From the NCBI RefSeq assembly GCF_013283855.1, contig NZ_CP054056.1:434001-498000 (forward strand): 64,000 nt of DNA, in the 5' to 3' direction. Positions within the stretch are counted from its first letter, which is position 1. Each line of letters starts with the position of its first letter. A program made the translations under genes and the position numbers. A model generated the notes under the pieces. The model was not told the DNA's origin. It saw only the letters and a program-made list of their open reading frames with translations, and did no database searches. This document shows, piece by piece, positions 34,409-44,924 of this stretch. Source of the stretch: Aquiluna borgnonia. Its GTDB lineage: Bacteria; Actinomycetota; Actinomycetes; Actinomycetales; Microbacteriaceae.

Positions 34409-34990
34409 TTGGGTAGACATGGTGTTTCGCGCCGTAAACGGCCGAGTTCCTTGCCTGCGCTGGGCTTTTTCTTTGTTGCCTCTTTGGTAATGGTTTCTGC
34501 CGTTGATCCCTATTCCGGGACCATGGCTTCGGCGGCAACCGTTCAGGTTGTTGAGAGTGTCGACCAGGAGTACCAGCAGCTTGAGATTGTCGCCGTCGAG
34601 GGCGAGGGCTTTGCCCGTGGCTCCTTTGAGGTTGTCACCGGAGCAGGAATCGCGAAACTCTTCGTCAACGGCGCTCCATACCCGACCCCGGGCTCAGCCA
34701 AAGAGATTGCCCTCAAGCTGGTCTATGCCAAGGACTGGGACTACAACCAGTACTCCTGTCTGGTGAAGCTCTGGGAGCGCGAGAGCAACTGGCGCTGGAA
34801 TGCCCTGAATTCCTCCTCCGGCGCCTACGGCATCCCGCAGTCGTTGCCCGGATCAAAGATGGCCAGTGCTGGAGCTGACTGGAGAACCAACCCAGAGACT
34901 CAGATTAAGTGGGGGATTGGTTACATCTCCGGACGCTACGGCAGCCCCTGTGGTGCTTTGGCTCACTCAAACGAGCACAACTGGTACTGA
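34409..34990 (+). CDS. Secreted lytic-transglycosylase-like protein
   Basis: 193 residues. Basic start, then a hydrophobic segment (about 17-31) ending near SAASAATV-like small residues, consistent with a signal peptide. A linker of about 70 residues leads to a C-terminal domain: CLVKLWERESNWRWNALNSS (putative catalytic Glu in ERESNW), GAYGIPQSLPG and ETQIKWGIGYISGRYGSP. This arrangement matches SLT / aggregation-promoting-factor C-terminal domains of actinobacteria. Likely acts on peptidoglycan outside the cell. The stop overlaps the next ATG (TGATG). Confidence 0.82.
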   Translation: MGRHGVSRRKRPSSLPALGFFFVASLVMVSAVDPYSGTMASAATVQVVESVDQEYQQLEIVAVEGEGFARGSFEVVTGAGIAKLFVNGAPYPTPGSAKEIALKLVYAKDWDYNQYSCLVKLWERESNWRWNALNSSSGAYGIPQSLPGSKMASAGADWRTNPETQIKWGIGYISGRYGSPCGALAHSNEHNWY

Positions 34991-35286
34991 TGCAAAAAGA
35001 TAGGCGCCGGCGCGGTAGGCAACATCGGCAGCAGCGCGATCTAGACATCACCCGCCTTCGGATGTCACTGCCAAGCGTGGTGCAAAAGCGCGGCGTTGAA
35101 TTTCAAGTTCAGCAATCCACCGGTGCCAATGCCGAAGAGGGTAAGAGTTGGATCTGTCCGGTTTGCTCCATCGACATTGAACCGGGTGTTGTGCACACTG
35201 TCGCCTGGGATCTGCACCGCGGAGTAAACACCAGAAGGCACTTTCACAACCACTGCTTCAAGATCTTTGACGGGGAGCTGTTCTAG
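34990..35286 (+). CDS. Small zinc-ribbon-like protein (actinobacterial 'ATP/GTP-binding protein')
   Basis: 98 residues. Very basic N-terminus (KDRRRRGRQHRQQR), then WICPVCSIDIEPGVVHTVAW and RHFHNHCFKIF. The CxxC plus HxxxHC arrangement looks like a zinc site. It matches a family often mislabelled 'ATP/GTP-binding protein' in actinobacteria, which I recall beside an alpha/beta hydrolase as here; there is no P-loop. Function unknown. Coupled to both neighbours by 1-nt overlaps. Confidence 0.75.
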   Translation: MQKDRRRRGRQHRQQRDLDITRLRMSLPSVVQKRGVEFQVQQSTGANAEEGKSWICPVCSIDIEPGVVHTVAWDLHRGVNTRRHFHNHCFKIFDGELF

Positions 35287-35993
35287 TGGAGGAAATTCGG
35301 GCAGCCACCATTCTTCCTGCCATTCGTGAGGACATCACCTTCACCACCTCGGACGGTGAGGTTTTGGTTGGGGAGCTTGCACTTCCAAATAGCGCCCAGC
35401 CAAAGGCAACCCTGATCACGCTGCACCCACTGCCTACCCACGGCGGCTTCATGGACTCTCACATCCTCAGAAAAGCCTCCAATCGGCTTCCAGCGCTGGC
35501 TGAAATTGCGGTTCTAAGGTTCAACACGCGCGGCACGTCTTCCCCGCGAGGGACCTCAACCGGCGCCTTTGACGGCGGAGTTGCCGAGCGATTTGACGTT
35601 GCGGCAGCGATTTCCTTTGCTCAGAGCCGCGGCCTTGAAAATCTTTGGCTTGTGGGGTGGAGCTTTGGCACCGAACTTGCAATCAAGTACGGACCAGATC
35701 ACCAAATTTCAGGGGCGATTTTGCTTTCACCGCCGCTTCACCGGGCAAACGATCAAGATCTGATGCGCTGGGTGGAGTTTGGTAAACCGCTGGTTGCCTT
35801 GGTTCCAGGTGATGATGACTACCTAAAGCCTGATGAGGCAGCTAAACGATTCTCAATCGTGCCGCAGGCGAAGGTTCTCGGATTTGAGGGAGAAAAGCAC
35901 CTCTGGGTTGGAGAGCGAGCAACCAGATTGGTGCTGAACCAAATCGTGCAGACCGTGTTGCCCGGTTCGGCAGAGCTTCCGGAGAGCTACTAG
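35286..35993 (+). CDS. Alpha/beta hydrolase
   Basis: 235 residues. GWSFGTELA carries the nucleophilic Ser in the elbow, PGDDDYLKPDE a candidate acid, and GEKHLWVG the catalytic His. TLHPLPTHGGFMDSHIL and LRFNTRGTSSPRG resemble the small dienelactone-hydrolase-like / YqiA-type group. Substrate unknown. Coupled by GTG/TAG overlap to the zinc-ribbon gene. Its stop shares CTAG with the convergent AI-2E permease gene. Confidence 0.85.
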   Translation: MEEIRAATILPAIREDITFTTSDGEVLVGELALPNSAQPKATLITLHPLPTHGGFMDSHILRKASNRLPALAEIAVLRFNTRGTSSPRGTSTGAFDGGVAERFDVAAAISFAQSRGLENLWLVGWSFGTELAIKYGPDHQISGAILLSPPLHRANDQDLMRWVEFGKPLVALVPGDDDYLKPDEAAKRFSIVPQAKVLGFEGEKHLWVGERATRLVLNQIVQTVLPGSAELPESY

Positions 35994-37042
35994 CGCTTTT
36001 CCTGCCTGGGCATCCAAACCTCGCGAACAATCAACAGCACTGAGGCCGCCACCGGAATGGCGATTAGCGCTCCGAGCACACCCATGAGGGTTCCACCAAC
36101 CAAGGCGGCAATCACAACCAGCGATGCTGGAACCGAGACAGCCTGCTTCATCACCCTCGGGCTAATCAGGTAGGCCTCAACCTGCAGGTAGATCAGGTAG
36201 AAGATTCCCACCACCAGGGCGGTGTCGGTTCCTGCGGTAAGCGAGATGGCGGTCACAAGGACAGCTGCCGATAGAGGTCCGACCAGTGGAATTAGTGCCA
36301 GCAGGAAAGCAATTGAAGCCAGCAGCAACTCAAACGGAGCATCAACTGAAGTCAGGAAGGTGTAGACCACGACCGCGTGAATCAGTGCAATTGTGGTTTG
36401 ACCTGCGACCCAACGTCCCACCGAGTAGGCAATCTGGTCGGTAAGCGCTCTGAATTTTTCCCGCTTGGAGTTTGCCACGAGTTTGCTCAGGTAGTCCTTC
36501 ATGGACTCAAGAGCAGACATGAAGTAGATCGTGAGAATTACCACGATTATGAAACCCAGAATTCCGCTCAGGAGACCAAGGCCAACCTCAAGAACGCCTC
36601 CAACTAGGCCGGGCCAGTTGGCAGCATTTGAAAGAAACTCAACAGCTCCACCGGTGGCATTTGTGATGCCACCGCCAAGCTGGGCATCCCAGTTGGCAAT
36701 CAGCTCATTGGTCACGAGGTTGGTTGCTATCGACGGAATGCTGGCAACCAGTTTTGAAGCCTCGGTAACCACGGCAGGGATAATCAGGGAGAGAACAAAG
36801 GCCACCGCACCCAAAAAGCCCAGCACGACTATAGAAACTGCTGCAATTCGGGGCAGCTTGGCCCGCATCAACCCCCGCACCAGTGGGTCAAGACCCAAGG
36901 CAATAAACAGGGCGATAGCAACATAGGTGATGATGGTGGCGATTTGACCGATGGCGGTGCCCAGCAGCACCGCAACCATGACTCCCAGGCCACCGGTCAG
37001 ACCGACGCCAAAGCCGCCCACCAGCCTAGTTTTTTGCTCCAT
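35990..37042 (-). CDS. AI-2E family transporter (PerM-like)
   Basis: 350 residues, about eight membrane helices. GLDPLVRGLMRAKLPRIAAV near the start and ISPRVMKQAVSVPASLVV with GTLMGVLGALIAIPVAA near the end are typical of the PF01594 family. Members export autoinducer-2 or act as Na+/H+ antiporters or general permeases; the substrate here is unknown. The ATG at 37042 has AGGG six bases upstream. An ATG two codons earlier (37048) is possible. The start overlaps the end of the upstream DivIVA-like gene by 17 nt. Confidence 0.88.
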   Translation of the reverse strand: MEQKTRLVGGFGVGLTGGLGVMVAVLLGTAIGQIATIITYVAIALFIALGLDPLVRGLMRAKLPRIAAVSIVVLGFLGAVAFVLSLIIPAVVTEASKLVASIPSIATNLVTNELIANWDAQLGGGITNATGGAVEFLSNAANWPGLVGGVLEVGLGLLSGILGFIIVVILTIYFMSALESMKDYLSKLVANSKREKFRALTDQIAYSVGRWVAGQTTIALIHAVVVYTFLTSVDAPFELLLASIAFLLALIPLVGPLSAAVLVTAISLTAGTDTALVVGIFYLIYLQVEAYLISPRVMKQAVSVPASLVVIAALVGGTLMGVLGALIAIPVAASVLLIVREVWMPRQEKR

Positions 37043-38114
37043 CAACATCCCTATCTAAAAGACCTTCGGTTACCAAGCTACGCAGGTTTTGCAAATAAAG
37101 CTCCACCGCTGCCGCCTGATTTTGCAAAATCACCAATTTTTCCTCCGCGGAAGCTTTTAGTGCTTTGGCGCGCTCCCCGGCAGATCCCACCAGCTCGCGG
37201 GATTCAATCTCTGCAGCCAGAACCAAGGCATCGGCCTTGTCCCGGGCTTCCTGAATGATCCGGCGCTGGGTCATTGAGGCTTCCAGCTCCAGAGTTTCGA
37301 TTTCAAATCGCAGGTTTGCTGCGGTTTGGGTGAGCTCTTGCAAATCTGAAGTCGCGCTAGCCAGATACTGCTCGGTGGCCGCTACGGCCTGCTGGTGTTT
37401 GGTCAGGTATTGCTCCTCCGCCTCTGCCCTGCGCTCTGCAATGACAGCTTCAAGCTGACTGACCTGCTTATCGGTGAGCAGCTCGGCACCCGTCAGGGTT
37501 TCGGCGAGCAGCAGATTTTCTTTGGCAGCATATTTTGAAACTAGGTCTGCTTCGGTCTTTGCGATCTCACGCTTTGCCAAAGTCCTGATGGCAGCCACCT
37601 CGGTTGCCACCGAACCCCGGATTCGAGCGGCCTCCTTCTCGGCACGTTTTATTATCTCGGCAGCCTCAGTCTCTGCCTTAGCTCGAATTTGACCCGCTTC
37701 GATTTCGGCGGTGGAGATTTTGCGCTGTGCACGACGCTTGCCATCGGCAACCACTGAGCCGTAGTTGGCTTGAGCACTCTCTAGAATTTCCTGCGCCTCG
37801 GTTTTGGCCTCGCCAGTCAGCTTCGCCGAGAGGGATTTGGCATCAATTTCTAACTCCGCAGCAATTTGCTGGGCTGAGCTGAGGATGTTTGCCGCTTTGG
37901 CCCCCAGAGCTGCAAAATTTGGGTTTTTGGCAGCTGCCAGCGCTGATTCGGACTCAGCTAGCTGCGCTCTGGTGTTTTTGAGTTGGTTCTGCAGGTCAGA
38001 GGAGAGCTCATTGAGCCTTGCGAGCTCAAGGTTGAGCTGACGTAGTTGCTGCTCCACCGCGGCTGGTTCGTATCCCTTGCGAACCAGCTCAAAGCGATCG
38101 AATGATTGAGCCAA
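37026..38114 (-). CDS. Coiled-coil DivIVA-domain protein
   Basis: 362 residues. The N-terminal unit FDRFELVRKGYEPAAVEQQL is a DivIVA-type membrane-binding motif, followed by a long Ala/Glu/Gln-rich coiled coil from about residue 25 to 340. It is probably a second, non-Wag31 DivIVA paralogue involved in polar or septal organisation; a scaffold role is inferred. The TTG start has AAGGA upstream, and TAGACT (38165-38160) is a likely -10. Operon with the AI-2E permease (17-nt overlap). Confidence 0.8.
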   Translation of the reverse strand: MAQSFDRFELVRKGYEPAAVEQQLRQLNLELARLNELSSDLQNQLKNTRAQLAESESALAAAKNPNFAALGAKAANILSSAQQIAAELEIDAKSLSAKLTGEAKTEAQEILESAQANYGSVVADGKRRAQRKISTAEIEAGQIRAKAETEAAEIIKRAEKEAARIRGSVATEVAAIRTLAKREIAKTEADLVSKYAAKENLLLAETLTGAELLTDKQVSQLEAVIAERRAEAEEQYLTKHQQAVAATEQYLASATSDLQELTQTAANLRFEIETLELEASMTQRRIIQEARDKADALVLAAEIESRELVGSAGERAKALKASAEEKLVILQNQAAAVELYLQNLRSLVTEGLLDRDVDGAKN

Positions 38115-38179
38115 CTAGGTAGTCCTTAGCTGCCAAAGGTAAACTTGCACGGCTAGCAAAGTCTAATGGAGTCCTCTTG
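38115..38179. promoter_or_regulatory. Divergent promoters for DivIVA-like and envelope protein genes
   Basis: Plus strand: TAAACT (38140-38145) would give a 28-nt leader with GGAG before the GTG at 38180. Minus strand: TAGACT (38165-38160) would give a leader of about 40 nt. The two predicted starts (about 38152 and 38153) coincide, so the promoters face across each other. Confidence 0.4.
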
Positions 38180-39892
38180 GTGCGTTTTTGGCTTGCCCTG
38201 ACCACATTTGTGGTGGGTTTGGTGCTCAGCGCAGTCGGATTGGTCAACCAGTTAGAGAACAGACCGCTAGACATCATCCTCGCCCAAACCGAGCTTGAGA
38301 CTCCAACCACCTACGTTGTGATCCCAAACAAAATTCTCACCTCCTACCCCGGCAAGGTATCCGTGACCGCTAACAACGACGGCCCAGTCTTTTTGGCTGC
38401 CGGAAGAGAGTCGGACATCATCGGCTGGATTGGCGACTCCCAATACGTTGAGGTCCGCATGTCGGTAAACAGCGCCCAGGAAGAGGTCATCCTCGGCGAG
38501 GTGGAGCGCGGTGGTGGGGGAGAGCTGGCAGATCCAAACGGCAGTGACCTCTGGCGGCTTCAGGTGGCCGAGAAGTTCCAGGGCAAGATTTCAGTGCCGG
38601 ATGGCAATGAGTCGGCCGTGCTGATAGCGGCCAGCGGTATAGACCTTGCCCCAAGAAAGATTTCAATCACCTGGGACCTGCCAAACGAAGCCGCACCGGT
38701 TGCGCCCATCACTCTTGTTGGTTTGGCGCTGATGGCGCTTGGAGCCGCCTTGAGCCTTTGGGCGTTCCTGGTGCTGTTCCGAAAATCTCGAATCACCAGA
38801 AATTGGAAAGGTCCGAGGCCAAAGCGTCGCAGGCCTAAGGCATCCAAAGTCGTTTCTCAGGCCGGATCTGGACCCGTTAGTCCCAGAAGAGCGGCCCGCG
38901 GCCTGAAGTTTGCCGCCCTGCTAGCAGCGCCGCTGCTGTTGTCCAGCTGCACACCCGAATACGAAAACCCTATTCTTAGCCCGAGCCCGCTTCCGGCTCA
39001 AGATATCCTTACCCCGGTCATGACCACCGACCAACTGGGCCGCATCCTCTCTGAAATCACATCGGTTGTGGACAAGGCAGATGCTGAGTTTGACCGTGAA
39101 AGTATCGAGACCAGAGTTAGTGGACCAGCCCTTGCGGCTAGGCGCGCGGAATACAACATCGCCCGCAGGCAGGAGGAGCCAGTTCCACCAGCTCCGATAC
39201 TCGCGGAACCGGTTCAGCTCTTCCTACCCTCGGCAACCGACACCTGGCCCAGAACCGTCATGGTGGTGACTGGAAACGAGTCGCTACGCATGCTGGTGCT
39301 GCGTCAGGAGACAGCCCGAGACCAGTACCGGCTCTACCAATACATGGACCTCCTGCCTGGAGTGCAGTTCCCTGAGGTGGCGGCTGAATCGGTTGGTGCA
39401 AACCTGGTCAAGCCAGACAGCAAGTTCCTCTTGCTGCCACCTGAGGATTTGGCAACGGCAGTCGGTAGCCTGCTGAACGAGGGACCGAACTCCAGCTGGA
39501 GCATCTTGGTGGATGGTGAAAACCAATACATTTCGGACGTGGCATCGGTTCAGCAGGGCCTATCCCAGACTCTCAGTAACGCCAATTTGACCTTCGACCA
39601 CAAGCTTTCGAACGATGAGCTGGTTTTGATGGCAACGGCCGATGGCGGGGCTCTGGTGGCGCTCTACATGATCGACACCTACACCATCATCCCCAAGGAA
39701 CCGGGGGACGCTGTGGCGATCGAGGGCGAAGAGGCAATTCTGCTGGGCACCGGGGGCAGCGCGACAGGTATCGAGACTCGCTACGGAGCCATGCTGCTTT
39801 TCCACATCCCCGCTGCCGGCTCTGAAGCGCGAGTAACTCTGCTCGGTGCCACCCAGCAGCTTCTCACCTCAGTATCTTTGGGAGCACGATGA
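38180..39892 (+). CDS. Two-module envelope protein with internal lipobox-like segment
   Basis: 570 residues, family not recognised. Order: N-terminal hydrophobic helix (4-24); an extracytoplasmic part of about 150 residues; a second helix (about 177-200, VGLALMALGAALSLWAFLV); a basic cytoplasmic stretch (KGPRPKRRRPKASK); a third hydrophobic segment that looks like a lipoprotein signal with lipobox LLSSC (Cys about 258) and TPEYENP after it; then about 300 residues, probably outside. It reads like a membrane protein fused to a lipoprotein. No ATG/GTG stands before the third segment to start a separate gene. Start: GTG at 38180 has GGAG at 8 nt; TTG at 38177 is an alternative. ATGA overlap with cnoX. 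Confidence 0.7.
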   Translation: MRFWLALTTFVVGLVLSAVGLVNQLENRPLDIILAQTELETPTTYVVIPNKILTSYPGKVSVTANNDGPVFLAAGRESDIIGWIGDSQYVEVRMSVNSAQEEVILGEVERGGGGELADPNGSDLWRLQVAEKFQGKISVPDGNESAVLIAASGIDLAPRKISITWDLPNEAAPVAPITLVGLALMALGAALSLWAFLVLFRKSRITRNWKGPRPKRRRPKASKVVSQAGSGPVSPRRAARGLKFAALLAAPLLLSSCTPEYENPILSPSPLPAQDILTPVMTTDQLGRILSEITSVVDKADAEFDRESIETRVSGPALAARRAEYNIARRQEEPVPPAPILAEPVQLFLPSATDTWPRTVMVVTGNESLRMLVLRQETARDQYRLYQYMDLLPGVQFPEVAAESVGANLVKPDSKFLLLPPEDLATAVGSLLNEGPNSSWSILVDGENQYISDVASVQQGLSQTLSNANLTFDHKLSNDELVLMATADGGALVALYMIDTYTIIPKEPGDAVAIEGEEAILLGTGGSATGIETRYGAMLLFHIPAAGSEARVTLLGATQQLLTSVSLGAR

Positions 39893-40733
39893 CTAATTTT
39901 GGCGGAGCGTTCGACCTTTCCAGTCTGAACAATAAGAAGACTGCTGCCGCTGTGGGCAACCAGGTATCAGGCTGGCTAGTGCCAGCTGACGAGCAGGTCT
40001 TGCGCAAGTATCTGGCGCTCTCTGAGAGCGTTCCAGTACTGATGCTGATAGTTGATGGATCAGAGTCATCTAACGCCGTCAGCGCCCTGGTGGAATCCAT
40101 CATTGCCGAGGCTCAGGGCCGCTTTGCCGGCATCAGCGTTGACCTTAACACCTCTCCGCAATTGGCCGCTGCAATTGGCATCAATCAGGCCCCGGCCATG
40201 GCCGCGATTCTCTCGGGCCAGCCGGCGCCGCTGTTCAAGGGCAACATCAGCCAGGACCAACTGGTCCAGATCTTGGGACAGGTTTTGCAGTTGGCGACCC
40301 AGAATAAAATCACCGGCTCGGTAACCCTTTCCGATCAGGCCGCAGAGCCTGTGAAAAAACTGACTCCCGAGCACCAGGCGGCCATCGATGCAGTCGACAG
40401 GGGAGACCTGTCCTCGGCCCTTGCGCAGTTTGAAAAGCTAGCCGTTGAGTACCCAAACGATTTGGAAATTAAGGCCGGCCTCTCCCAGGTTCGGTTGCTG
40501 AAGCGCCTCGGAGACGGGCAGACCGGACCGCTGGCAGATCTTTTCACCGGTGCCGACCAGGCGCTGATTTCAGGTGCTCCGAGCGAGGCCTTTGAGATTT
40601 TGCTAGCGCGATTTGCGGTCGATTTTGACAACCGGGACGCGATCCGACAGCGACTGATTGAGCTGTTCACCGTGACCGGTGACTCTCACGAGGCGGTATT
40701 GGCTGCTAGGCGCAAGCTCGCGTCACTGATGTT

Positions 40734-40737
<4 letters not shown>
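39889..40737 (+). CDS. cnoX: Thioredoxin-fold co-chaperone CnoX/YbbN-like
   Basis: 282 residues. Thioredoxin-like domain (about 28-145) without a CxxC motif: at the usual place stands SESSNAVSAL, so no redox activity by that site. The region INQAPAMAAILSGQPAP holds the cis-Pro loop. The C-terminal half is TPR-like (PEHQAAIDAVDRGDLSSALAQFEKLAVEYPND). This matches the actinobacterial YbbN/CnoX holdase family. Coupled to the upstream envelope protein by ATGA. Stop shares CTAG with convergent glgB. Confidence 0.85.
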
Positions 40738-42889
<2,152 letters not shown>

Positions 42890-42893
<4 letters not shown>

Positions 42894-44872
42894 GCTTCAA
42901 CTTTCAAAATGTGTGCGGGCTCAGTGAAGGAATCCAGCCGAACGTAGTTGTGCTCGCCCCACTGGTATTTGGCACCGGTTATCAGATCAGTGACCTGGAA
43001 CTTTGAACCGACTCCCAGAGCTTCGAGCTTGAGGTGGATATTGGTTTCCCTCACTGAGTGCGGGTCGGTGTTTACAACAACCAGGATGGTGTTTGGTTTG
43101 CCGCCGTTGTGCCCGGCGGCAAGGTGCTTGGAGTAAACCAGGATCTCCGAGTCATCGCTGTAATGCATTGTGAGGTTGCGCAGCTGGCCAATGGCCGGGT
43201 TCTCCCTGCGGATTTGGTTCAGCAGCGCAATGCGGGGAATTAGGGTCTCGCCAGACTTGCTGGCTTTAGCCCAGTCCCTGACCTTGATCTCAAATTTCTC
43301 ACTGTCGATGTTTTCTTCGGCGCCGGGTCTGGCTACCGACTCATAGAGCTCGAAACCGGCATACATGCCCCAGATCGAGCCTGCTGTCGCTGCGATAGTG
43401 GCGCGGATCTTGAAGGCAGGCTTGCCGCCAAACTGCAGGTAGGGGGTGAGGATGTCTGGGGTATTCACCCAAAGTGCGGGCCTGAAGAAATCGGCCGTTT
43501 CGTGAGCTAACTCGTTGAGGTACTCCACCAGCTCATCTTTTTTGTTGCGCCAGGAGAAATAGCAGTAGGACTGCTGGAACCCGGCCTTGCCAAGGCCGTG
43601 CATCATCGCCGGCCGGGTGAAGGCCTCCGCCAGGAAAATGACCTCGGGGTTTTTAGAGTTGACCTCAGCAATCAGGCGCTGCCAAAAATCCAGCGGCTTG
43701 GTGTGTGGGTTGTCCACCCGGAATATCTTCACGCCGAGGTCAATCCACTTTTGCACCACCTTGAGCACCTCGCTGAAAATGCCCTCGGGGTCCTGGTCGA
43801 AGTTGATCGGGTAGATGTCCTGGTATTTCTTGGGTGGGTTCTCGGCATAGGCGATTGAGCCATCTGCGCGCTGGGTGAACCAGTTGGGGTGCTCTTTGAC
43901 CCAGGGGTGATCTGGCGACGCTTGCAGTGCCAGATCCATGGCTATTTCAATGCCCAGCTTGTTTGCTGCCTTGACAAAGGCCTTGAAGTCTTTTTCATCT
44001 CCCAGGTCCGGGTGGATTGAATCGTGTCCACCAGTGGTATTGCCGATTGCCCAGGGGGAGCCGGGGTCGCTCTCGGTGGCAGTCAGGGTGTTGTTGGGAC
44101 CTTTGCGGTGAGCGGTGCCGATCGGATGGATCGGGGGCAGGTAGAGCACCTCAAAGCCCATGTCCTTCACCCGGGTAAGACTCTTAGATGCAGTCTTGAA
44201 GTTGCCAGAGGTTATGGTTCCGTCGGCACTGCGAGTGGCACCCTCGGAGCGCGGGAAGAATTCATACCAGGCGCCAGAGCCCGCAAGGGTTCGCTCGCAG
44301 ATAACCTCTCGCTCGTCGCTTAGGGTCTCGAGCGCGCGCACCGGATTGGCCTCTGCCAGCTCGCTCAAACCATCGGCCAAGGCGGCTTCAAGGCGCTGCT
44401 GCGGAGTCTGGTCCTTGGCGGTTAGCAATTTGGCAAATTCATTCAGGGCGGAAGCCGCTTTGGGCTTAGCCCCGCTGGCAAGTTTGGTGAGCAGTCGCTC
44501 ACCCTCGAGCATCATCAGCTCCTGGTCTATGCCAGCAGCCAGCTTCACCTCGGTGTTGTGTAGCCAGGTGTGGTATTCGTCATCCCAGGCGCTCACCTGG
44601 TAGCGGTAGCTGCCGAGCTGATCTAGCTTCAGAGAAACCACCCACTCGTCCATGCCGGGGCGTCCAGGGTTCATTCTCAGCCGGGTGGTTTTTGAGGATG
44701 GGTCGGTTAGCAAAAGCTCGACCGCGATGGCATCATGCCCCTCGCGAAATGATGTGGCACCAAAGGTGATTACCTCGCCGAGAAATGCCTTGGCAGGGAA
44801 AGCGCCGAAGTCAACCTCGGGCCAGGTTTTGGTGATTGGAATCCGACCGATGCGCTTTGGAAATGTGCCCAT
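42890..44872 (-). CDS. glgE: Maltose-1-phosphate maltosyltransferase GlgE
   Basis: Transfers maltosyl units from alpha-maltose-1-phosphate to glucans (GH13_3). 660 residues. N-terminal beta-sandwich domains (about 1-190), then the catalytic domain: EVLYLPPIHPIGTAHRKGPN, IFRVDNPHTKPLDFW (nucleophile Asp, GlgE signature) and VIFLAEAFTRPAMMHGL (Glu). No treS or maltokinase gene is in the window. No Shine-Dalgarno; TAAATT (44884-44879) ends exactly 6 nt before the ATG, a leaderless arrangement. Confidence 0.95.
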
Positions 44873-44878
44873 GGTGAC

Positions 44879-44884
44879 AATTTA
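44879..44884 (-). promoter_or_regulatory. -10 of a leaderless glgE-glgB transcript
   Basis: On the minus strand TAAATT is followed by six bases (GTCACC) and the glgE ATG, with no Shine-Dalgarno. It lies in the 52-bp gap after glgX, so glgE-glgB has its own promoter. Confidence 0.6.
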
Positions 44885-44924
44885 GTGAGTTTAGGCAGCC
44901 AGGGCGGGAGAACAGGCCAAAAGG

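Noticed and set aside
38900-39892. A separate lipoprotein gene starting inside 38180-39892
   Set aside because: No ATG, GTG or TTG with a ribosome binding site stands shortly before the lipobox segment and the frame is continuous, so it is kept as one gene and the idea is reported as a finding.
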